The notes beneath the pieces were generated by a model. The model saw only the letters and a program-made list of their open reading frames with translations, did no database searches and was not told the origin of the DNA. Positions 48,176-59,899 of a stretch of DNA of 64,000 bases are shown piece by piece. The DNA is from Tomocerus qinae (taxonomy: Eukaryota; Arthropoda; Collembola; Entomobryomorpha; Tomoceridae): assembly GCA_020055645.1 (NCBI GenBank), contig CM034546.1:25482001-25546000 (forward strand). Reading direction: 5' to 3'. Within the stretch, counting starts at the first letter, position 1; each line of letters begins with the position of its first letter. Made by a program: the position numbers and the translations under genes.

Positions 48176-48515
48176 ATATCGTCTGCTTAATATTACAAGG
48201 TAACAAGCCATTTTATCATGACTGCTACAAAGTAACAAACCATTTTATCATGACTGCTACAAAGTAACAAGCCATTTCATCATGGCTGCTACAAAGTAAC
48301 AAACCATTTTATCATGGCGGCGACAATGTAACAAACCTAACTCCTGATACATTGGTTTGTTACATTGTCGCGGTCATGATAAAATGGTTTGTTACTTTGT
48401 CTCAGCCATGATAAAATGGTTTGTTACTTTGTACCAGCCATGATAAAATGGCTTGTTACTTTGTAGCAGTCATTATAAAATGGCTTGTTACCTTGTAATA
48501 TTAAGCTGACGATAT
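48176..48515. mobile_element. 340-bp palindrome built from 32-bp repeats
   Basis: Each arm holds four head-to-tail units of TAACAAGCCATTTTATCATG plus ACTGCTACAAAG, every 32 bp; the two arms are reverse complements around a loop of about 20 bp near 48345. The outer ends are ATATCGTC and GACGATAT. The RNA or single strand would form one long hairpin. It looks like a foldback whose arms expanded as a minisatellite. No ORF. Confidence 0.88.
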
Positions 48516-49308
48516 GCTATTTACTCCGCTAAATGAAAAATGGATATGCTTATGGTGGTCTATTAATTTACTGAAAGAGGCTGAAAGTAAATACATACTG
48601 CTTTTGATAGCATAGCATCATATAAATTATCTTAGGTAATTAGTCCGATATTTTTACTAGCAGAGAAGATAGACAAAACATTTTAATGACTAATTAAAAC
48701 TATCTATTATATTTATTTAAACTATTGAACAAAATCGGTTAAGAATTATCAGTAATGAGTAATGATAAGTTTCTTCTTAAACGCTTAGCAATTTGCTTTG
48801 GCTGTTCCTATAGTTGAGTAGAAAATATAACTTAAATTTTTATTGAAGAATTCTTAAATTCATAAGGCATAAAATCCACGCGGTGGGTATTTTCGCAAAA
48901 TAAGTATACCTGCGTTACTATTCCACTATCCGACCCTTTGATCAACCTCGTTCAAATAAGCAGAATTGAATAGTAAACAATTAGTAGAAAGAAAATGTAA
49001 AAACGTGAGTTGCGTGCGTGCACAATATACATGATAAACTAACGTGCTATGGTAATAAATAATTAGTAGACGTGGATTATTGTATCGAAAGCTAGGCTCA
49101 ATCATATTTAAAACACATTAAACTATCTTTCACGTGTTTATCTAACATAAATTAATAGTCAGTATCATAAATGACAAAACACAGAATAAATATTCACAGC
49201 CGTCATTTGTAATCCAAGTAATAAATACCTAGCCTTCCTGTTGGTGTGTCCTGTTTGCAGTTTTAGTCTCTAGGATTGTGGAAAAGTGTGAAAAGACATC
49301 AAACAATC
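48516..49308. other. 5' flank of the intact IR
   Basis: AT-rich, no repeat or gene. It should contain the promoter of the gene at 49309; no motif could be assigned. Confidence 0.35.
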
Positions 49309-51336
49309 ATGACATTAAGACCAGAAGCAAGAATTATTATGGTCTTATTCTCGGTCATTTCCCAAGTGATTAGCGTAAAAAATCTATCAGGATATGCAAA
49401 CTGCGATTTCAACTTAGCTATTTTAGGTTGGGGTCAATGGATAGAAAAATTTATACTAATAAATCAACATTCTCAACTATGGACTATTGTCACATCTAAT
49501 TATAACAGAACGTTATTTGGTCGTGATGAGCGCAATCCAAAAGATGTATCCAATGGTCCTTGCAGTGTTAATATTATCGCAGAACTAGATCGTTCAATTA
49601 AAGATTTTAAAGGAATCTTTGGGGCAGAAATTAATCGGCGAAACTCGAAATTTCTTCTTATGTACGCCACAATAAATTACTTTGATGGAACAGCCCATAT
49701 GAAACTTAATAAAAACAGTCTACTTTTTCTTCGTTTCCAGTGCGAGTCAGTGTCATATTTTTATGTGGTCCTCCTTCACGGTATAAAATTAACAACAAGA
49801 GTGTTTGTTGCTCAATTGTACAAAGATAATTTTGACTTGTATTGGTTGGAGGAAATAGGACCCCAAGTACCAAAAGAACAATGGAAAGGAATTTCAGAAA
49901 GGCTGAACAGCGATTTCTATGGAAAAGATGTCGTTATTAGAGCTGTTGTGAATGACGTATTACTACCTCCCAGTGAAATGGAAATCTACAGTAGTTCAAC
50001 TCACGCTATGTTTAAAGCGAAGTTAACGCTTTACCCGGTAATTAGAATCGTGCAAAATATTGCAACCAAATACAATTTTACTGCCATGTACAATAGGCTT
50101 GATAACCCTTACGAAATGGAACACAAATACACTTCTTCAATTATTGCATTTAATACTCCTAGGTTAATATACTACGATATATTGAGACTATCATTAGTCA
50201 CTAGCTATGTAGAACAATTTCCTGTTTACTGCGAAGCAAGTGAACAGCTTTTAGGAGTTTCGTTGACTGTTCTAATTCAGAACACATTTGATGTATACAG
50301 TTGGGTGCTTATCTTTTCTCTTTTGCCCGTTTCAGTTTTCATTTTAATTTCTAGTTCGAAATCCCAGATTCCATTTTACAAAAAAGTAGAAATGGCGATC
50401 TTTTCCACAGTCGTTTTTATATTGGGCGAATCTGTTATAATCAATAGCAATAAGAAGTTTCTCCACATAATAATTCTACTCGCAGCTTTCATAATTACTT
50501 GTCAGTACGAAACTTACATTACCAGTGAAATAATTGCTCCTCAAGACAAGAAAATATTTTATGATTTTAAAGAACTCATACAAAATGATTACAAATTATT
50601 ACAATATAGATTAACAGAAAATAGGACAGATCTATTTGTGAAATTTAATCTTCTAGACAAAGTCAAATCTCATATCAAGATTATTACATGGGCAGCAAAA
50701 TTTAAACAGAACGAATCTTTGGAATTCCTAATTGAGAACTATAAATTAATAGGAAATACGTCCCTAAAATTGTTTGACATTATGGACAAGGAGTCTGTTG
50801 GTTTTTTCTTGTATCACTATGAAAAGATAAATCCGAAAACAAAGTGTTCAGCGACGACAGCAAAAGCAAAACGTTTTACGAATGAATGGTTTTTTGTAGG
50901 GGGTTTTCGTTTTCAGTTTTATACATTTCTGCAACAGTGTTTAGAGGACGGTATCTTAAGTATGTTTGATGACCACTTTGTTTTCCGAAATCTCTTAAAA
51001 GGAGATTTCGCCAATGAGGGAAGAAAATATAAGGAATCTCTACCGAAAGGAATTAGTCTGGACATGAAAATTAACAAAACTTTTATTTTATTTTTTTGTT
51101 GTCTTTTAGGGTCGTTAATTGCACTTTTCTTTGAGCTAATTATAAATGCGTATATTACTCATTCTTTATACGATTGTTTATATTTGGTTGTCTGCAAAGC
51201 AAAGACAACGTACAGAAAAATGAAGGCCATTTTCTCTGTACTTGAAACCTGTTTATGTTCTTTATTAACTTTTAAGCGACCTAAAATATTAGATTATATA
51301 GCACGCATAGTAATTAGAACAGTGAACAGGGCATGA
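49309..51336 (+). CDS. Divergent ionotropic receptor (IR), intact and intronless
   Basis: One 675-aa frame. The ATG at 49309 is the first methionine and gives a signal-peptide-like start (ARIIMVLFSVISQVISV). A poorly conserved N-terminal domain follows. Near residue 251 NIATKYNFTAMYN begins the ligand-binding S1 half. M1 is at about 331-349 (WVLIFSLLPVSVFILIS), a pore-loop region follows, M2 is at about 383-403, then ETYITSEIIAPQDKKIF opens S2, and M3 is at about 590-613 (FILFFCCLLGSLIALFFE). A basic cytoplasmic tail closes the protein. Architecture and length fit arthropod divergent IRs: cation-channel subunits in chemosensory membranes, usually partnered by a co-receptor. It is the only undamaged IR here; truncated relatives are at 53341 and 56153. 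An AATAAA lies about 360 bp after the stop. Confidence 0.83.
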   Translation: MTLRPEARIIMVLFSVISQVISVKNLSGYANCDFNLAILGWGQWIEKFILINQHSQLWTIVTSNYNRTLFGRDERNPKDVSNGPCSVNIIAELDRSIKDFKGIFGAEINRRNSKFLLMYATINYFDGTAHMKLNKNSLLFLRFQCESVSYFYVVLLHGIKLTTRVFVAQLYKDNFDLYWLEEIGPQVPKEQWKGISERLNSDFYGKDVVIRAVVNDVLLPPSEMEIYSSSTHAMFKAKLTLYPVIRIVQNIATKYNFTAMYNRLDNPYEMEHKYTSSIIAFNTPRLIYYDILRLSLVTSYVEQFPVYCEASEQLLGVSLTVLIQNTFDVYSWVLIFSLLPVSVFILISSSKSQIPFYKKVEMAIFSTVVFILGESVIINSNKKFLHIIILLAAFIITCQYETYITSEIIAPQDKKIFYDFKELIQNDYKLLQYRLTENRTDLFVKFNLLDKVKSHIKIITWAAKFKQNESLEFLIENYKLIGNTSLKLFDIMDKESVGFFLYHYEKINPKTKCSATTAKAKRFTNEWFFVGGFRFQFYTFLQQCLEDGILSMFDDHFVFRNLLKGDFANEGRKYKESLPKGISLDMKINKTFILFFCCLLGSLIALFFELIINAYITHSLYDCLYLVVCKAKTTYRKMKAIFSVLETCLCSLLTFKRPKILDYIARIVIRTVNRA

Positions 51337-52529
51337 ATAAGGTTTTACTTTTTTGGCCTTTTGTTAATATGAAAGCTGTATTATGATTATATTTGAGGTT
51401 TTTATAATTTTCTTATATATTTGTCATTAATATTGCCATTATCTGTATATTTTATAGTACATACAAACTGAAATTTATTAATTTAATTATAGTAACCAGA
51501 AATGCAAACAGGCACATTTCGTTAATAGTTTTGGACAAAAACGCATTTTTGCCATTTCCATACCCTGGTAGTGAAACACTCCAGTGCCACTTGAAGTGAC
51601 GTGAAGTACGACTCTGTCATTGTAAGTAGCTAGTTTTTGGTTCTGTTTTCTTGAGTTGTATTGTGTCATTGTGTCTGTACATATTTAATTAAACAATAAA
51701 ATGTTATATAATTGTCAACATTATTATTAACGAAAATCAGATTTTTAATTTTGCAGTTTTAATGGAAGTTAAAATTTTTTGGCGGAAATGGAAAATGAAT
51801 TTCACTCTACCTAGATGTATAGTTTTGAAAATGTAATGTTTTGAGTAGATATGAGAACCTGGCGCTAGGTGTGAAATGGTTGTAGAGTGGAAGGTTAATG
51901 GGAATTGTTTAATTGTATGAAGTATGGTATAATTACACAGCTTTTACTTGCCATATATCTACATATTCCTCAGTATAGTGTGTAAAATGTCTATTCAGGC
52001 ACCCTGTATGTGTATGTTATGTATGTATGTATGTACAGGAAGTGCTGGATGTAGTACAGCAAAATTGGAAATACCAGTCGACAGGACGTCCAAAGCTACA
52101 TTTTATAGGGTACTTATCACTTGTCCTTAAGGGAGTCAAAAAATCACTATCAATAAAAAGTAAAAAATGTAAATAAAAAATAAAATCTTCCGGTTATACA
52201 AGTTTGTGAATTCTTCTTCACCACAAAACTTTTTATTTCTAAGTGGGGTTATCAGCTTTTCTTAGAATCTAATTATTGATTTTTTACTATTTTGGTAATT
52301 GCCATCAAAATCTGAGGTCGTCAACTTTTCATTTTTTGCGGGTTTTATCAAAATTTCAAAAACCCTTAAAAAAGTCATGTACAACCACTTAATTATATGC
52401 AGCGAATTATCCCATTATCATGAGTTTTAGTGAAACTGTAGAATACTTCTTTACACTAATTTAATTATCTCATTATTGTCTTCTCGTATATCTAGGGGAT
52501 ATGTTGCAATGGAGATTTAAGACTTGATA
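51337..52529. other. Non-coding stretch
   Basis: A (TGTA)n-like run lies at about 52015-52035. No gene supported. Confidence 0.35.
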
Positions 52530-53310
52530 TCAACCAGATGATAACTCCCAAACTACTATTTCTCTCCACCTAAAAGAACTTTTCCTCTAAAATCTATCTA
52601 ACTGAATGAATTACAATAGTCAATTTTTAATATCGTATACTTAATATTTCATTCTTGGTCTTAATTTTTATAGTCGTGTCTTTTATATACGTTTTTGAAA
52701 ATTCTACTATAACTTCCACCTATTAGGTCTGCATATTAAAAACTGATTTTCACATTTCACAATGCTAAAACGATTTAAAAGCAATTTCAACCAAGAGACT
52801 TGGGCACAAATATTTATTAAATTACGTCCTATTTTAATTATCCAGAAACTATATTTTTCTTTGTTTTCTGGTTTTCCTTGAGTCTTCCTATGAGTTTTAA
52901 ATGGAAACTATTCAATAACGATGGCACCAACTGAGATTGTACCACCGTACGGAAGATATTAGCTACCACCCACGATGCAATGATTCAGTAGTGCGGATCT
53001 ATTGGATCTCTTTACTACTTCTGGTAGTAAATTACCCGTTGGCATGTGGCAACCAAAGTCTCTACATGAACATTATAAAAAGTCTTTTAAATATTTTTTA
53101 TTTTCCTTGTGTAAAACATAGTCTAGAATTGACTATCTTCCATGTGTAGAATAAAAGCAATGCTCATTACTATAAATTATCTCTAAATGTTCGACGTAGG
53201 TCTTTGTACGGCTTAAGTTTCAATTTTTAATGTCATCCGCTATGGCACTAACATTAACCAGCACATGTTTTCATACTCATCCACTTTAGTGGCGGTCTGG
53301 CGGTATATAA
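52530..53310. repeat. Dispersed duplicated block, copy 3, next to an IR pseudogene
   Basis: Collinear with about 45600-46390 (TTCACAATGCTAAAACGATT, TTACGTCCTATTTTAATTAT, GGCATGTGGCAACCAAAGTC, CACTTTAGTGGCGGT). It ends about 30 bp before the IR pseudogene at 53341. Confidence 0.72.
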
Positions 53311-53340
53311 ATAAATATAAATATTATATTATATATAAAT

Positions 53341-54533
53341 ATTACAACGAAATACAATTTTACTGCCACGTACTATAGGCCTGATAACCCTTTCGAAATA
53401 GAACACAAATACACTTCTTCAATTATTGCATTTAATACTCCTTGGTTAATATACTACGATATATTGAGACTATCATTAGTCGCCCGTTATGTAGAACAAT
53501 TTCCTGTCTACTGCGAAGCAAGTCATCAGCTTTTTAGGAGTTTTATTGACTGTTCTAGCTATGAATACATTTGATGTATACAGTTGGGTGCTTATCTTTT
53601 CTCTTTTCCCCATTTCAGTTTATATTTTAATTTCTAGTTCGAAATCTCAAATTCCATTTTATAGAAAGTTACAAGTTGCGATCTATTACACAGTCATTAT
53701 TATATTAGGAATATGTTCTTATTAATAGCAGTAGAAAGTTTCTCCACGTCATCATTCTGTTTTCAGCTTTCATAATTAGTTTTCACTACGAAACTTACAT
53801 TACAATCGAAATAACAGCTTCTCCGGACAAGAAAATATTTTATGATTTTAAAGAACTCATACAAAATGATTACAAATTAATAAAATACAGCAATACAGAA
53901 AGTAGAACAGTTCTATTTATAAAGTTTAACCTTATAGACAAATTCAAGTCTCATATCAAGACTGTTAAATTGGCAGCGAATATGAAACAGAACGAATCTG
54001 CTTTGGAGTACGCACTTGAGCTTGAGCAATATAAATTAATACAAAATACGTCTTTAAAATTGTTTGACATTATGGACAAGGAATCTGTGGGAGATTTTTT
54101 GCACGAAAGGGAAAATCCGAAATCAAAGTGTACAGCGACGACAGTAAAAGCGAAACATTTTACGAGTGAATGAATTTTTGTAGGTAGTTTTCGTTTTCAG
54201 TTCTACGCTTATCTGCAACAATATTTAGAGAATGGTATATTAATGATGTGGGAAGACCATTTTACTTTTCGAAAATTCTTATTCATAGGTTAAGCCCTTA
54301 AGAACGATAAAGAGTCACTACCGAAATCAATTAGTCTGGACACGAAACTTAACAAAAGTTTTTTTTTTAATTTTTTTGTTGTCTTTTAGGGGCGTTATTT
54401 ACACTTTTCTTTGAGCTAATTATAAATGCATATAAACATCGATCTTTATACGAATGTTTGTATTTGGTTGTTTGTAAGGCAAATGCAATGTATATAAAAA
54501 TGAAAGCCATTTATTTTTCCTATTTTAAGTAAC
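53341..54533 (+). pseudogene. 5'-truncated IR pseudogene, close relative of the intact IR
   Basis: Aligns with 50060-51240 of the intact gene from AAATACAATTTTACTGCCA onward and covers S1, M1, M2, S2 and M3. An extra T at about 53530 shifts the frame, further shifts follow near 53715, and a TGA near 54171 interrupts the S2 part. The N-terminal 250 codons are absent. The longest open piece is only about 67 codons. Confidence 0.88.
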
Positions 54534-55017
54534 ACTTTTTGAGGTTTTCCGTTGGGTGGTGAAATGTAAAACCGATTTTGATTAGTCGAAGTTAAAATTT
54601 TACAATTGTAAACTATATACAAAAATAAATTTTCTACTTCTTGAATATTTAATAAAAACATGAATGTTAATTTTCCTGTCTAATTACTCGTTACCAAATA
54701 AAATATTCAAACTGGGATTTCTTTTGTCCGCGTTTCTGATGGTTGCAGCACAAATCTTTCATGTCAATGAACCCCACTAAACTTTTTATGGTATAATTAT
54801 ATCATAAGATCATCTACCCTGCAATCAATTGAGTTATTTCAAGCTTTGGAACCGAATTTTGTTCAAAATTGTACGGGGAAATTATATGATACGCTTCCTT
54901 TTCCCATTTATACTATTTACCCCTACTTTTTAAGTGGTGATATTTAATGTTAAATACCATTAAAAACCACTTTCACTGGTAGAGATTAGTAAAAGTAAAA
55001 CGCTGTAATAATGTACT
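54534..55017. other. Spacer with a MITE relic
   Basis: 54905-54985 matches, in reverse complement, the subterminal region of the MITE at 44533-45134. Nothing else recognised. Confidence 0.5.
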
Positions 55018-55195
55018 TTCAAGCACGTATTTAGTACGGGGCGGGAAACGGCCCCCCAAGTCTAAGAAAAAGAGAATTTTTTTCTCAAAAATGGCCTAAA
55101 ATTGCAAAATTTATAAATTGCGAATATATCTTATTTCAGGTATAATTTTTGCTTCCGCCCCCCTTAAACCAATTTCTAGATACGTGCCTGCTTGG
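55018..55195. mobile_element. Probable small MITE
   Basis: The ends CAAGCACGTATTTAG and CTAGATACGTGCCTGCTTG are imperfect inverted repeats, and GGGGCGGGAA and CCGCCCCCCTT lie just inside. The ends resemble those of the element at 57776-58313. No target duplication is visible. Confidence 0.5.
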
Positions 55196-56152
55196 AGTAA
55201 CCACCACACACATACAACTGTCATTCAGATTTTTAATGTTTTAGTTTTAAAGTTAAATATTTTTTAAAATATGGGGAATATGAAATAAAGATTTTGCAGT
55301 GCGTTGGTCATTACTTCTTAACATGCAATCACCATAAAAAATTTAATTTTGGAGCAATTAAATTGGATGTCACCCGTCTGTATTTTCAGAGATTCATATT
55401 ATGGCAATCCTTAAGCATCAAATTAAATTTTAAAATTGCAATTGAATAGAAAATATACTTACATCTGCAAATATAATTAGTAAAGTGGGATTAGGGTAAT
55501 TTTTTAGCGGATAATGATGTATCGGGAAAGTAAGAAAATTACTGCATCATTGGCAGCTTGTATCGAGACATCCTTGCTAAAGTCATCTTACATTGATACA
55601 TCACTGTAGAATAATTTCCAATTTCAACTACTCTATTTTTCAACTATTTTTTCTCAGTATAATTTTTTATTTTGCTTACACGGAAGTATCATTTTTAGAC
55701 ACGAAAGGTATTTTCATATACTATTACATAACATATTTAATAATTCTGTATTCCATCCATGAATAGCAGCATAGCCAATTTAACAGGGAATCCCGAATAT
55801 TAAAGTGAGACGTAATATATTATTGATAACTTTATTTAAATAAATCAATACATTGGTGAGCTCACAGTAATCAACCGAATGTTATATGGCATGGCAGTGC
55901 GTGTTTACATAACCGTTTTGTGAGTACATGGAAAATAAAACAAATTGGACAAAGGGTTTCCAACATTGATTGTTTGGTAAAAATGTCCTTTTACGGGTTT
56001 ATTTAGGAAAATATGTAAGTTTTTATAACTAAAGACAGAAAGTTTAAAACAGTATACCTTGAAATAAAATTATTAACTTTTATTATTTCTATTATCGCCT
56101 ACTGTATAAAGCAAAGTATTCGTTTTCTGAAACAATTTGAGCTGCTGAAACA
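55196..56152. other. Non-coding stretch
   Basis: AT-rich. No IR N-terminal coding sequence could be recognised here, although a truncated IR begins at 56153. Confidence 0.4.
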
Positions 56153-57456
56153 ATGGCTATGAAATACAATTACACTTCCAGGTACCCAAGGGAAAAAGAA
56201 ACTTTTGACATAAATAATCAATATACGGTATCTTTAATTGAACTGAATGGTTATCCGTTTGTGCAAAATTACGAGGTATTGATATCGTCATTAGCCAGTA
56301 GTACAAGAAAAATGATTCCTTATTATTGCGAAGCAAATGAAGAGCGTTTAGGAGTTCCATTGACTGTTCTAGTTCAAAATACATTTGATGTATTCAACTG
56401 GGTGCTCATCTTTTCTGTTTTGCCTATTTCAGTTTTTATTGTAATTTCTAGTTCAAAATCCCAGTTTTCGCTTTATAGTAGGATAGAAATGGCGATTTTT
56501 AACACATTCGTTTTTATTTTGGGCGAATCTGTTAGAATTAATAGCAATTGGAAGTTTCTTCAAATAATAATTCTACTCACAGATTTCGTAATTACTTGTC
56601 AATACAAAACTTACATTACAAGCGAAATAATTGCTCCTCCAGACAAGAAAATATTTTATGACTTTAAAGAACTAATACAAAACGATTATAAAATCATTGA
56701 AAACAGGATGACAGAGATTATGGCCTCATAGAAAATAAAACAGAATTTTTTAGTACGTTTAACCTTTTGGACAAAGTCAAATCACATATTGCCTCCAATA
56801 AAATGGAAAAGAAAATGAACTTGAGTGAAAGATTGTCCCACTATGATGCTGTCCTCTACAAATTATTGGCAAACACGACTTTAAAATTGTTTGATTGCCT
56901 AGAGAAAAAACATATGCCTTATTATCTATATCGGCTGGAATTGGAAAATCCAAAAGCAAAGTGTACGAATACGACAGTAGTAGCGACAAGTTATACGAAG
57001 TCATGGCACTTTCTGGTGGTTTTCGCTTTCAGTTTTATAAATTTATGCTTCAGTGTTTCGAAAATGATTTCTTGAAATTGTGGGAAGACCACTTTGATTT
57101 CCATAAGTTTGTAGTCGCAATTTCAAAACTTGAGAAGAGAAAATACAAAGAATCTCTACCGAAAAAAATTAATCTAGACATGAAAATTAACAAAGTTTTT
57201 GTTTTATTTGTTTGTTACCTTACAGGTGCGTTAATTACTCTGTCTTGTGAGATAATAATTACATAAAAATAGGTCTTTGTACAAGCGGTTATATTTATTT
57301 GCCATTAAGGCAAAGAAATCGTTTAGAAAAATGGAGGGTATTTTCCGCTCATTTGTGAATTTTCCAGACTATTTGTTAACTTATCGGCGACGTAAGTTGT
57401 TAAATTTTATAGCACATGTAGTAAGGAAGCTGCAAAATGCTAAATCTTTGATATGA
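56153..57456 (+). pseudogene. 5'-truncated IR pseudogene, second relative of the intact IR
   Basis: 56153-56731 is open and aligns from MAMKYNYTSRY with the ligand-binding S1 start of the intact IR, then M1 (WVLIFSVLPISVFIVIS), pore loop, M2 and the start of S2 (IAPPDKKIFYDFKELIQNDY). The frame then changes near 56725, near 57005 and near 57265. After these it still aligns through CFENDFLKLWEDHF, M3 (VFVLFVCYLTGALITLSCEI) and the basic tail to a TGA at 57454. It lacks the N-terminal domain at the same point as the copy at 53341. Confidence 0.88.
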
Positions 57457-57775
57457 TATTGTAAGTAGCCATATTTTGGGCTTTTTTCACTTTTTTTGTC
57501 TTGTATCTATGAATGTTTATGTAAATAATAAAGTGGTAATTAATTCAAAAATGGTAATCATTCCAATAATTTAAATAAATGTTTGTCATTTTTAAATGCA
57601 TCATGAAAATATAAAATTAGCAATAAGTTTGGTTCTGGCATTTATAACGAGGCAGAAATGATGATCGCGGAACATTATTAATCCATCCAATAAAATACCA
57701 TTTTCGTATGTACACTGATTTATTTTTCCAATTTAGATTAAAAACGGTCCATCCCAACTATGTGTGAGTGTTAAC
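57457..57775. other. Non-coding spacer
   Basis: AATAAA at about 57527-57532 may be the old poly(A) signal of the IR copy. Nothing else. Confidence 0.35.
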
Positions 57776-58313
57776 CAAGCATGTATCCAGAGGGCAGGCC
57801 GGGGTTATCCGCCACGGTGTCACGTAAACTCGTCCAAGTAAACTGGTCTTTAGGGTCAAGTGTAAACTGGTATTTTAGGTATAAAGTAAACTGGTCTTGG
57901 TCAATTACCATCTGGTCCTCCCGCGTTAGTAAACTGGTCTTGGTCAGTTACCAACTGGTCCTCTCGCGTTAGTAAACTGGTCTTAGTCAATTACCAACTT
58001 GTCCTCCCGCATTAGTAAACTGGTCTTGGTCAATTACCAACTGGTCCTATGCCAAAAGTAAACTTCTTTTGGTCAAACACTATGATTGTTCTTCCCATGA
58101 AAATAAGCGCCTTGTATCTTTAAGTTTGATGAGTTGAGGTATATGGCATGGTATGTAGAACCCCTCCCCCCTCCCAAGTTTCCAGAAAAAGGACGATTTT
58201 TTTTCAAAACAGGTTAAAAATCCAAAATGTGGCGAATGTGTCTTCGTTTTACCATTATATTTTGGTGGGACCACCCTGGACCCTGGTCAAATTCCTGGAT
58301 ACACACGTGCTTG
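57776..58313. mobile_element. 538-bp hAT-like element carrying a 43-bp tandem array
   Basis: The ends CAAGCATGTATCCAG and CTGGATACACACGTGCTTG are inverted, and GTGTTAAC flanks both sides (57768-57775 and 58314-58321). Part of that flank is itself palindromic (GTTAAC), so the exact end is open by a few bases. The left half contains the 43-bp array; the right half has C-rich and T-rich tracts. No transposase. Confidence 0.75.
57837..58075. repeat. 43-bp tandem array (about 4 full units plus shorter ones)
   Basis: Units begin TAAACTGGTCTTGGTCAATT and end CTGGTCCTCCCGCGTTAG. Two shorter 24-bp relatives precede them. It lies wholly inside the element at 57776-58313. Confidence 0.85.
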
Positions 58314-58541
58314 GTGTTAACGGCCAATTAAAGCAAAGTTTATTTCTGAAAAAGTTAATATCTCTATGGATGAAAAGAATGTTTCATAAAATATTGGAGA
58401 TTGCGAAAGTACGCAAACTTATGCATTAACAGAATAGTCGTATATGCTTAGGCCATAACTTCTCAATTTTCTTCAAAAATTGGGGTTTGTGTTGCCCAAC
58501 TTTGAATTGTTATGAAAAGTATTTGTAGAAGACGTTGTCAC

Positions 58542-58724
58542 CAGGGTTGCGGTATCCGGACAGGAAGGTGTGGACAAAAGTGGATAAAAGTGGTTTTATC
58601 CAGGGCAAAACTAGTTTTGTCCTGGAAGAAATTAGTTTTGTCCACTTTTGTCCTGGATAGAAAGTGGACAAAACTAATTTCATCCTGGACAGTAATAGTT
58701 TTGTCCGGACAAAACGCAACCCTA
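58542..58724. mobile_element. 183-bp hAT-type MITE, copy 2
   Basis: Reverse-complement copy of 15766-15948, exactly the same length, flanked by GTTGTCAC (58534-58541 and 58725-58732). The last base is A instead of G. Different, perfect target duplications at the two loci show two independent insertions. Confidence 0.93.
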
Positions 58725-58889
58725 GTTGTCACATTTAAAAATTCCCGGCTGCAATTGGGTCGTATGACTAAATATTCGGAACATTGCTTATATAATATAC
58801 CTTATCAATAAATTATGCAGAGCATTTTAAATATGAAATTCCGTGTTCAATGTGCGTGTCTAGTTTACACAACGAACAAATTTCTGCTC

Positions 58890-59036
58890 ATGGAAAAATT
58901 TACTGAGGAAATTCTTATTTATAATTCATCCAATTTTTTAACACGTAAAGATAGGTCTTTATACATATGTTTGCATTTATTAGATATCAAGGCAAAGAAA
59001 ACGTGTAGAAAAATTAAGGAATTGTGTCCCTTCTAA
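58890..59036 (+). pseudogene. Small IR C-terminal relic
   Basis: The frame reads TRKDRSLYICLHLLDIKAKK and TCRKIKEL, which aligns with the cytoplasmic tail of the IR at 56153 (NRSLYKRLYLFAIKAKK) and of the intact IR (HSLYDCLYLVVCKAK). Only about 45 codons remain. It suggests a fourth copy once stood here. Confidence 0.6.
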
Positions 59037-59898
59037 ATAGTTCCAAAAGTAGGGACTTTCCGCAGTCTCTTTATGGTAAGTTTATAGCGATAGCTATAAC
59101 GACATACTACTACTACTACGACACCATGGAGAAGTGCCACCCAACTCCCACTAACTGGACAAGAAGGACTTCACGGGAATCTACGAGGGAATCGCGAGTT
59201 GCTCTTTAGCCTGCGTTTGGGCTGAACCTTCCTTTTGGGATCTTGTTGTGTTTAACAGGAACAATTACATTCACTAATAAGTCTGATTATGTGATACAAA
59301 GATTGAGTTGAATTCTCATGTAGTAAAGTAATATTTGTGTTCATAATTTCCTGTTGTCATTCCCGTTTTATTGGATTCATCTGGACATCGGCTGCATTCT
59401 GGTTTGGTACTCATTACATATTATTTATTATTAGTATTTGGTAAAGAATCATTAAGAGAACTATCTGGGGAGCTCATATTATGGACCGTAATCCCTGAGC
59501 AATTTAATAGTAAGGTCTCTACTGCATTCAACGGTGGCAGAGATCGTTACACATTTTGGTGCCGATCCCGGTCTTAATTGATTCTTTCACCGAAAAACGT
59601 AATAAATAATCACTAAACCATTGATTTTGGGAATTTTATTGAAAAGATTACGTGTAATAATATTATTTTACACTATGCGAGTATATGATTTTACTTGCTA
59701 ATTATTATCTGATTGATATGAAATTAATTTTAACGTAAAGAGCAGAATTTTTCAAGCAAGAATATATAAATGTATTGTTAAAATTTTGATACTGTGTCTG
59801 AAATTTTGAAGAAATTCGGAGAAATATTTCGAAGAAAATCGATATATAAGTTGGAACTAATACCTATATCTTTGTCTCAGTAGTATATGTAAATTTCA
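59037..59898 (+). mobile_element. Region holding the 5' LTR of the Ty3/gypsy element
   Basis: The probable LTR end is ...TTTCA at 59898, one base before the primer-binding site. A TATATAAG box lies at about 59843. The LTR start cannot be fixed because the 3' LTR lies outside the window. An ACT/CTA microsatellite at about 59106-59121 probably lies outside the LTR. Confidence 0.45.
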
Positions 59899-59899
59899 T

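Noticed and set aside
48176..48515. CRISPR array
   Set aside because: The repeats are contiguous without unique spacers and are mirrored into a palindrome, in eukaryotic DNA.
55018..55195. hAT insertion with 8-bp duplication
   Set aside because: The ends look inverted, but the flanking 8-mers do not match, so I list it only as a probable MITE.
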